64,000 nucleotides of DNA, from contig NC_009371.1 in the NCBI RefSeq assembly GCF_000092065.1, positions 124,001 to 188,000 on the forward strand. Reading direction: 5' to 3'. Within the stretch, counting starts at the first letter, position 1. Every line of letters starts with the position of its first letter. The translations under genes were made by a program, and so were the position numbers. The DNA is from Ostreococcus lucimarinus CCE9901. Lineage: Eukaryota > Chlorophyta > Mamiellophyceae > Mamiellales > Bathycoccaceae. The notes beneath the pieces are model-generated. The model did not search any database, was not told the origin of the DNA, and saw nothing but the letters and a program-made list of their open reading frames with translations. Below are positions 57,913-64,000 of the stretch, piece after piece.

Positions 57913-59340
57913 ATGAATACGGCCCCGTCGGTGCGCGGATTCAAATCGAAGCGCGCGCGGCGACGCGCGATCGCGCGCCGCACGACGACGCGCGCGATGG
58001 ACGCGCCCGACCGCGCCGACGCGACGCTCGCGTGCGAACTGCTCTACTGCGGCGCGACCGATTTCGCGAGCGTCGGACGACAGAAGACGAACGAATCCGG
58101 CGCGCACGCCGACCTCGTCGAACCGCATCGCTACGCGACGCTCGCGGATAAAACGTGGACGCGCGTCGCCGGCGGCGCGGCGGCGACGCACTGCGCGGCG
58201 ATCGATGACGAGGGACGATTGTACACGTGGGGACGGAACGAGCGGGGACAGCTCGGACACGGGGATTACGTGAGCCGAGGGACGCCGACGCGAGTGGAGG
58301 CGCTGGGGGAGACGCGGTGCGCGAGCGCGGCGTGCGGGAAGGGACACACGGTGGTGGTGTGCGAAAACGGGGACGTGTACGGCTTTGGATCGAATAAGTT
58401 TGGACAGTTGGGATGCGGGACGATGAAGAAACAGATGAAGAAGGGGGACGCGGAGGATGATAAGTTGACGCCGGTGAAGGCGCTCGTGACGAACGGGAAG
58501 AGCGCGTCGTGCGGGGCGGAGTTTACCGCGGTGGTGACGCGCGATGGGGAGGTGTTCACGTACGGTTTGCCGCAATACGGCCAGCTTGGACATGGGACTG
58601 ATCACGAATATAACACCAGTGCGAGTTCTATTAAGATTGTGTACGAACCGCAACCGCACCCGAAGCGCGTCGTCGCCAACGGCTTCGGCGAACGTAAAAT
58701 CGTTAAACTCGCGTGCGGGACGAATCACGTCGCGTGCTTCGACGATGCCGGCAAAATTTGGACTTGGGGGAACGGTGGTTACGGCCGTCTCGGTCATCGC
58801 GTGCAGAAAGATGAATTCGCGCCGAAAATGGTTGAGATTCAAGGCGGCGACCGCAACCTCGTTCCCGCGGACGCCGTCCTCGGCGCCGGGTCGACTTCGA
58901 CGTTTGTCTCCGCGTTACAGGGACAAATGTACGCCTTCGGTAAACTGAAAACGACTGGTGATAACACCATGTACCCGGTTCCGCTCATGGATCTGCAAGG
59001 TTGGGTATTGCGCGACTTCGCGTGCGGTAGCGTCACCTTCGCGGGGTGCGCTGAAAAGTCGGCCGTGACGTGGGGCGGAGGCGCGTACGGCGAACTCGGG
59101 TACGGGCCCAAGGGAAAGAAATCCAGCGCCAATCCCGATTTGGTGCCTTCTTTGGAGGGTAAGACGACGCGTCGCGTCGCGTGTGGGAACGGCTACACGC
59201 TTTTCCTGGTCGATAAGGAAGACGCCAAGGATTTGCCCGCATTCACTCCCGGCCCGGACCAAGAACCGAAGCCGGCGGTTGGCGCCAAGACGAAAGCCGG
59301 CGCCGCGAAGGGAGGCGCCGCGAAAAAGGCTAAAAAGTAA
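57913..59340 (+). CDS. RCC2: RCC2/TD-60-like RCC1-repeat protein
   Basis: 475 residues from the ATG at 57913 (MDAPDRADA at 57997 is an alternative). Seven-bladed RCC1 propeller with repeats such as LYTWGRNERGQLGHGD, VYGFGSNKFGQLGCG, VFTYGLPQYGQLGHG, IWTWGNGGYGRLGH and AVTWGGGAYGELGYG. Family-specific features of RCC2 rather than RCC1 are ELLYCGATDFASVGRQK at the start, VEPHRYATLADKTW, the IVYEPQPHPKRVVANG insert, TMYPVPLMDLQGW and the basic Lys/Ala tail. RCC2 regulates small GTPases and chromosome passenger function in animals. The Lys-rich tail (GGAAKKAKK) may be a nuclear signal. Confidence 0.88.
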   Translation: MNTAPSVRGFKSKRARRRAIARRTTTRAMDAPDRADATLACELLYCGATDFASVGRQKTNESGAHADLVEPHRYATLADKTWTRVAGGAAATHCAAIDDEGRLYTWGRNERGQLGHGDYVSRGTPTRVEALGETRCASAACGKGHTVVVCENGDVYGFGSNKFGQLGCGTMKKQMKKGDAEDDKLTPVKALVTNGKSASCGAEFTAVVTRDGEVFTYGLPQYGQLGHGTDHEYNTSASSIKIVYEPQPHPKRVVANGFGERKIVKLACGTNHVACFDDAGKIWTWGNGGYGRLGHRVQKDEFAPKMVEIQGGDRNLVPADAVLGAGSTSTFVSALQGQMYAFGKLKTTGDNTMYPVPLMDLQGWVLRDFACGSVTFAGCAEKSAVTWGGGAYGELGYGPKGKKSSANPDLVPSLEGKTTRRVACGNGYTLFLVDKEDAKDLPAFTPGPDQEPKPAVGAKTKAGAAKGGAAKKAKK

Positions 59341-59423
59341 TCATCAAGTTATCGCACGAAGTAGTTTGCAAATTCGGAATATGAATCAAGAAATTAATGT
59401 TATTTTATCGCACACATCGCCGT

Positions 59424-61604
59424 CTAACTCAAGCCGAGAATTTGGTCGTTCTCGGTGTCCACAGAGATTTCGTAGTACGCCGGTCGCGTGGGCAAGCCCG
59501 GAATCGTCGGGAACGCGCCGACGAGCGGGACGAGGAAACCAGCACCCGCGCTCAAGCGGACGTCGCCGATGGGCAACGTGAACCCGCTCGGCGCACCCTT
59601 CAACGATTGGTCGTGAGAGAAGGAGTACTGCGTCTTGGCCATGCAAATCGGCAAATCGCCGAAGCCTTGCTCGGTGAAGAGCTTGATCTTTTCTTCGGCT
59701 CGTTCAGAGAACTCAACACCGTCAGCCTTGTAGATGTTCTTCGCCACGGTTTCAATCTTACTCTTGATGTCGAGAGAAGATTCGTATCCAAACTTGAAGT
59801 CCTTGCAGTCTTCGTTCGCCTCGCACGCCGCCTTGACGGCGTTGGCGAGCGCGACGGCGCCCTTGCCCCCGTGCGCGTGATGGGTGCAGAGAACGGCGTC
59901 TTCCGCGCCCGCGGCGAGAGAGATTTCACGAATCACCGCGTGTTCCGCTTCGGTGTCGGTCGGGAACGCGTTGATGGCGACGACGACCGGGATACCGAAA
60001 GACTTGGTGTTTTCGATGTGGCGGACCAAGTTGCACATGCCCTCGCGCACCATGTCGACGTTTTCAGTCGTGTACGAGTGATCGAGGGGCTTACCCGCGG
60101 TCACGGGCGGACCACCGCCGTGGCACTTCAACGCGCGCACGGTGGCGACGATGACGGCGCAGTTCGGCTTCAGACCAGACTTGCGGCACTTCAAGTTGAC
60201 AAACTTTTCGAGGCCGATGTCGGCGCCGAAGCCGGCTTCGGTGACGACGAAGCCACCCTTACCGACCATGGAGAGACCGATTTGATCGGCAATGATGGAC
60301 GAGTTACCGCTCGCGATGTTAGCGAATGGGCCGGCGTGCACGAGCACGGGCGTCGCTTCGAGAGTCTGCATCAACGTCGGCTTGATGGCGTCGCGCATGA
60401 GAGCCATCAACGCGCCGGTGACGCCCAAATCGTCGCACGTCACCGGGGTGCCGTCGCGCGCGGGGCCGACGACCATGTTTCCGAGACGGTTTTCCATGTC
60501 CGCGAGCGAAGTCGTCATCGCCAAAACCGCCATGATTTCCGAGGCGACGGTGATGTCGAAACCAGTCTTGCGAGTCTTGCCCTTCTCCGTCGGCGATTCG
60601 CCGACGGTGATTTCGCGCAAAAAGCGGTCGTTCATGTCGACGACGCGTCTCCACGTGATGCGCTCGGGGTCGATGTCCAAACGCACGAATTTGTTTCGCT
60701 CTTCTTCCGTCAAGTCATCGGGATTGGTTTTGTCGATTCCAAGCTTCTTCAAGCGCTTGAACATGATGGCTGAGAACTTGCGAGAACCATCCTTGGCTTG
60801 CGGCATCAAGCGCTTCCACAGCGCCTCATCGCTTTGCGTGGATTCGTGGAACACGCGCGCGTCCACCGCCGCGGCGAGCAAGTTATTCGCGACGCCGATG
60901 GCGTGAATGTCCCCGGTCAAGTGCAAGTTCATCTCCTCCATAGGAATCACCTGCGAGTACCCCCCGCCCGCGGCCCCCCCCTTGATGCCGAACGTCGGTC
61001 CCATGGACGGTTGTCGAATGCACGCCACCGCCCGCGCGTTCGTGTGCGCCTGCATCGCCTGCACCAACCCGATCGTCGTCGTGGACTTCCCCTCTCCCAA
61101 CGGCGTCGGCGTGATCCCCGCCGTCACGACGTAATACCCGTGCCCCGCCGTCGCGTCGCACGTCGGCCCGTCGCCCTCGCCCTCGCGCCCTCCCAGCGTC
61201 GAGCTCAGCTTTTCCGACAGTTTCGCCTTATACCGTCCGTACATCTCGTAATCATCCTCCGTCAATCCGCACATCTTCTCCGCGATCTCCCTGATCGGCA
61301 GCGCCTTCGCCGCGCTCGCGATTTCGATGTCGCTCGGCGTCGGCGTCGTCACCTCCTCCAACCGCCTCGCCCCGAAATCGTACCTCGCCTCGCTCGCGCG
61401 CTCGATCGTCATCCCGACCGTCGTCGTCGTCGTCGTCGTCGCGTCGCTCGCGCTCGAGCTCGACCGCGCGCGCGTCGCGCGTCGTTGGTCGTTCGCCCTC
61501 GCGACCGTCGCGCCGCGGTCTCTCGACGGTCGCGCGATCGTCGCGCGTCGCGCGCCGGCGCGCGCGAGCTGCGAGCGGGCGGTCGTCGCGAGCGCGGCGC
61601 GCAT
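59424..61604 (-). CDS. FTHFS: Formate-tetrahydrofolate ligase, organelle-targeted
   Basis: 726 residues; the first ~62 are Arg/Ala/Thr-rich and look like a plastid or mitochondrial presequence (a Met at 65 would give a cytosolic form). Conserved blocks: ATP-binding [16 protein letters not shown] (~residues 165-180), [106 protein letters not shown] and [15 protein letters not shown]. It is a monofunctional ligase as in plants and bacteria, without a dehydrogenase/cyclohydrolase domain. It makes 10-formyl-THF from formate and ATP, for purine and formyl-Met synthesis. It faces the SCFD2-like gene across a repeat-containing spacer. Confidence 0.95.
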   Translation of the reverse strand: MRAALATTARSQLARAGARRATIARPSRDRGATVARANDQRRATRARSSSSASDATTTTTTTVGMTIERASEARYDFGARRLEEVTTPTPSDIEIASAAKALPIREIAEKMCGLTEDDYEMYGRYKAKLSEKLSSTLGGREGEGDGPTCDATAGHGYYVVTAGITPTPLGEGKSTTTIGLVQAMQAHTNARAVACIRQPSMGPTFGIKGGAAGGGYSQVIPMEEMNLHLTGDIHAIGVANNLLAAAVDARVFHESTQSDEALWKRLMPQAKDGSRKFSAIMFKRLKKLGIDKTNPDDLTEEERNKFVRLDIDPERITWRRVVDMNDRFLREITVGESPTEKGKTRKTGFDITVASEIMAVLAMTTSLADMENRLGNMVVGPARDGTPVTCDDLGVTGALMALMRDAIKPTLMQTLEATPVLVHAGPFANIASGNSSIIADQIGLSMVGKGGFVVTEAGFGADIGLEKFVNLKCRKSGLKPNCAVIVATVRALKCHGGGPPVTAGKPLDHSYTTENVDMVREGMCNLVRHIENTKSFGIPVVVAINAFPTDTEAEHAVIREISLAAGAEDAVLCTHHAHGGKGAVALANAVKAACEANEDCKDFKFGYESSLDIKSKIETVAKNIYKADGVEFSERAEEKIKLFTEQGFGDLPICMAKTQYSFSHDQSLKGAPSGFTLPIGDVRLSAGAGFLVPLVGAFPTIPGLPTRPAYYEISVDTENDQILGLS

Positions 61605-61739
61605 GTACCGCCGTGCGCCGCGTCGGACGCGGGCGCGTCGCGCTGTGCGCGCGTTCGATGGATGGATGGATGACGTCGCCGCCGCCGCGTTCGGATAACG
61701 CGCGCGCGACGCCGCTTTTTAGCCCGGGTCTCGCGTTTC

Positions 61740-62130
61740 GTGATGGCGTTACGGCGCGCGCGAATACGAGGGCGTCGACCGGCGTCGCGCGGGACGTCGC
61801 GATGGGTTTATGTCGCGCGCGAGACGTCACGCTCGATGGCGTTACGTCGAGCGCGAATACGAGGGCGTCGACCGGCGTCGCGCGGGACGTCGCGATGGGT
61901 TTATGTCGCGCGCGAGACGTCACGCTCGATGGCGTCGCGACGAGCGCGAATACGACGGCGCGCGTGTGCGGGGAGTGTTCGGACACACGGAGAGCGTGAC
62001 GGTCGTGTGGGGAGTTTATATCGCGCGCGAGACGTCACGCTCGATGGCGTCACGTCGAGCGCGAATACGACGGCGCGCGTGGGCGGGGAGTGTTCGGACA
62101 CACGGAGAGCGTGACGGTCGCGTGGGGAAA
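61740..62130. repeat. Intergenic minisatellite with repeated GACGTCAC motif, between divergent FTHFS and SCFD2-like genes
   Basis: Units recur at gaatacga 61762, 61855, 61948 and 62063 (spacings 93, 93 and 115 bp). The shared part includes gagacgtcacgctcgatggc, present at about 61821, 61914 and 62029. The two right-hand units also share a gagtgttcggacacacgg block (61973 and 62088). GACGTCAC contains ACGT/TGACGTC-like cores bound by bZIP factors in plants. All copies lie within the 735-bp spacer. Short frames crossing it are artefacts of repeat phasing. Confidence 0.8.
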
Positions 62131-62280
62131 CAGTGCGGGGACGAAAAACAGCGGTGCATGCGAACGCGCGACCGCGACGGGTCGGCCGGGACGGCGCGCG
62201 CGCGCGCGACGGGCGGCGCGCGCGCGAGACCGCGACGCGCGCGGGACCGTCGCGCGGCGACCGTCGCGCGACGGCGCGCG

Positions 62281-62340
62281 ACGAACCGACGAACCGACGA
62301 ACCGACGAACCGACGAACCGACGAACGAACGAACGAACGA
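62281..62340 (+). repeat. Simple repeat (cgaac-type, 8-bp then 4-bp period) just before the SCFD2-like ATG
   Basis: Five copies of an 8-bp unit (gaaccgac) pass into five copies of gaac and end at the start codon at 62340. A 5'-leader microsatellite; possible effect on translation is unknown. Confidence 0.85.
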
Positions 62341-64000
62341 TGGGCGCGGACGCGCGCGCGACGACGATGCGCGACGCCGCGCGGCGATGGTACGACGACG
62401 CGATGGCGCCGTTCGCGCGCGACGCGGTCGTCGCGCTGGACGCGGAGGCGGCGGCGCAGGCGCGCGCGCACGCGGGCTGGGGCGGGACGAGCGGGACGGG
62501 ACGCGCGCGCGCGACGCGGGCGCTCGAGGCGTACGCGACGATGGACGACGCGATGGGCGACGAGGAAGAGGTCTGGGACGTCAGGGGGGAGCGGGTGCCG
62601 GCGGAGGCGCCGCTGGTGATCTGCGTCGCGGGACGGCTGGGGGAGGCGGCGGCGAACGTGCGGCGGTGCGTGCGGGCGCGGCGACGCGCGACGCGCGCGA
62701 CGGTGTTCGTCGGATGCGACGAGGGCGATGAGGCGCACGGGGCGTGCGTGGAGGCGCTGACGGAGGCGTGTGAAAGGATTTTGAGCGACGCGGCGGCGGA
62801 ATTCGGGGAGACGCCGACGGGGAATCGTTCGGGGGTGGGACGGAACGAAGAAGGAGACGAAGACGACGAAGAGGACTGGGGGAGTTGGGGCGACGAGGAC
62901 GAGGCGAGAGACGAGGCGCCGGTGGAGGACTCGAGGGAGGGGACGGGCGATGGGTGGAACGATGCGCCGACGCCGACGTCGAAACAAGGGCGAAATCGCA
63001 CCGCCGCCGCGGACGCCGTCGCGGGTCGGTTTTCGGTCAAGTTTTTCCCTCCTATGATGTATCGCGCGCTCGGCGACGGTGCGTTCACGCTTCCGCGAAC
63101 GCGAACGATGGGGTTGGTGAACGATGCCGCGGCTGCGTTGACGGGGGAGTCGAAAGAGAATCGCGTCATCGGGCATCACTTGGCTGAAATCGCCGCGCAC
63201 TGGGCGTTGGCGCCGGATTATTTCGCCCTCGGTCCGAACGCCGAAGCCGTGTCGCGCGTCGCAGCGCAAGCGAAGACCGATCCCGTGGGCGTGGACACGA
63301 CGGTGAAACCACGAACGGCGGCGATCATCGTCGTCGATCGCGAGGTGGACTTGATGACGCCGAGCGTGAGTCGAGACGGTTGGCTCGAGCGCGTGTTGGA
63401 GACGACGGACGACGAAGACGCGGCGTCTTCATCGACCTACGTCGACCGCGTCACGGCGACGTTGTCCCCGCTCTTGAGCGATGAAAATGTTCTCACGTTA
63501 GATGAAGCTCTGTGCGCGAAGACTGCGCGTGATGGCGCTGTGCACGTGCGGAAGTTGCTGCGCGAGGCGGCTCGCGTGGAATCCGTCGCCGCGCCGGCGG
63601 CGGATGGAAAGAGCGCGCGCGTCGTCGGTGCTGACGATATTCTTAGCTTAGTGCGAGCGCTGGAGGTTGATCCTAGCGTTGCTTTGCGTCATCGCGCGTT
63701 GATTCAGCGCGCAAAGCTCACCGCGCGGAGTTTGACGGATGAGAACGACATGAAGGCGAATAGGCAAATCATCGCTTTGCAACGACTCACCGCCGCTGCG
63801 CTCGAGCGCCAAGCCACGGGCGTGTGCGCGACGGTGGTAGAGATACTGAAAGTGATGTATTCTGCGGGAGGTACCGCCGTAGGTCACCCGAGCGAGGCGC
63901 TGGCGCTCGTCTTAGCGGCGTATGTACTCGCGACGGAGGCGAACGTTCAAGCGCAGGCGCCGACGAACGCCGCGTCGCCGTTCACGGCGCAAGACGAGGC
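62340..64000 (+). CDS. SCFD2/MIP3-like Sec1/Munc18 family protein, C-terminus outside the window
   Basis: 553 codons are open from the ATG at 62340 to the right edge. Early SM-type pieces are DAVVALDAEAAAQARAHAGW, LVICVAGRLGEAAANVRRC and VFVGCDEGD. A very acidic insert (about residues 160-215) is followed by FSVKFFPPMMYRAL, IGHHLAEIAAHWALAPDYFA, LGPNAE and the SM hallmark AAIIVVDREVDLMTPSV, which opens domain 3a. Plant homologues (MIP3, similar to animal SCFD2) belong to the Golgi-to-ER tethering (Dsl1/MAG2) machinery and chaperone SNARE assembly. Divergent from FTHFS. The assignment within the SM family is moderate because the C-terminal domain is missing. Confidence 0.75.
   Translation, partial: MGADARATTMRDAARRWYDDAMAPFARDAVVALDAEAAAQARAHAGWGGTSGTGRARATRALEAYATMDDAMGDEEEVWDVRGERVPAEAPLVICVAGRLGEAAANVRRCVRARRRATRATVFVGCDEGDEAHGACVEALTEACERILSDAAAEFGETPTGNRSGVGRNEEGDEDDEEDWGSWGDEDEARDEAPVEDSREGTGDGWNDAPTPTSKQGRNRTAAADAVAGRFSVKFFPPMMYRALGDGAFTLPRTRTMGLVNDAAAALTGESKENRVIGHHLAEIAAHWALAPDYFALGPNAEAVSRVAAQAKTDPVGVDTTVKPRTAAIIVVDREVDLMTPSVSRDGWLERVLETTDDEDAASSSTYVDRVTATLSPLLSDENVLTLDEALCAKTARDGAVHVRKLLREAARVESVAAPAADGKSARVVGADDILSLVRALEVDPSVALRHRALIQRAKLTARSLTDENDMKANRQIIALQRLTAAALERQATGVCATVVEILKVMYSAGGTAVGHPSEALALVLAAYVLATEANVQAQAPTNAASPFTAQDE

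Noticed and set aside
61740-62114. Frames with MSRARRHARW-like repeats in the minisatellite
   Set aside because: Produced by the repeat period; no Met context or family, and they lie between two divergent starts.
1-64000. Bacterial origin of the window
   Set aside because: Introns, presequences, absence of operons and ribosome-binding sites, and eukaryote-only families exclude it.

Overview
The window looks like nuclear chromosomal DNA of a very compact green picoalga, most likely Mamiellales (Ostreococcus-like). The reasons are: very high GC with CpG-rich low-complexity spacers; 34 recognisable genes in 64 kb, usually 50-300 bp apart; only four apparent introns; proteins with Arg/Ala-rich plastid or mitochondrial presequences (malate translocator, plastid uL22, thylakoid lumen protein, ferredoxin); and eukaryote-only families (14-3-3, calmodulin, four-domain cation channel, CCDC93, EMC8/9, RCC2, codanin-1). 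Three introns carry an ACTGAC branch-point-like motif 18-27 nt before the acceptor. The species call is inference.

Layout. 1-2.5 kb: plastid 2-oxoglutarate/malate translocator (partial), plastid ribosomal protein uL22 and a tiny COA3-like protein. 2.5-5.05 kb: a low-GC stretch without a convincing gene but with hairpins. 5-8.8 kb: lumenal pentapeptide protein, FAD oxidoreductase and PUS1-type pseudouridine synthase. 8.95-19 kb: one 3,364-residue protein whose centre is a modular tandem array resembling phage or algal-virus fibre proteins. 19-25.5 kb: a four-domain voltage-gated cation channel head-to-head with a calmodulin. 25.6-39.1 kb: CK1-type kinase, FG-GAP protein, KH/WW RNA-binding protein, NYN protein, CCDC93, EMC8/9, ATP synthase f-like protein, LPCAT and a variant ferredoxin. 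39.1-40.55 kb: a GC-rich spacer with a telomere-complementary 13-mer. 40.5-50 kb: AP endonuclease, codanin-1 homologue, plastid proteins and a GT4 glycosyltransferase. 50-64 kb: helical-repeat protein, aminodeoxychorismate synthase, nucleotide-sugar transporter, 14-3-3, RCC2-like, formate-THF ligase and a partial SCFD2/MIP3-like SM protein.

Eleven gene pairs are transcribed divergently from short shared spacers, so bidirectional promoters seem to be the main organising principle. There is no operon. Functional themes are plastid carbon/nitrogen exchange, calcium signalling (channel plus calmodulin), folate/one-carbon metabolism (two enzymes about 4 kb apart) and membrane trafficking. The most unusual element is the 10-kb fibre-like gene and its array built from 69-bp and 36-bp modules.
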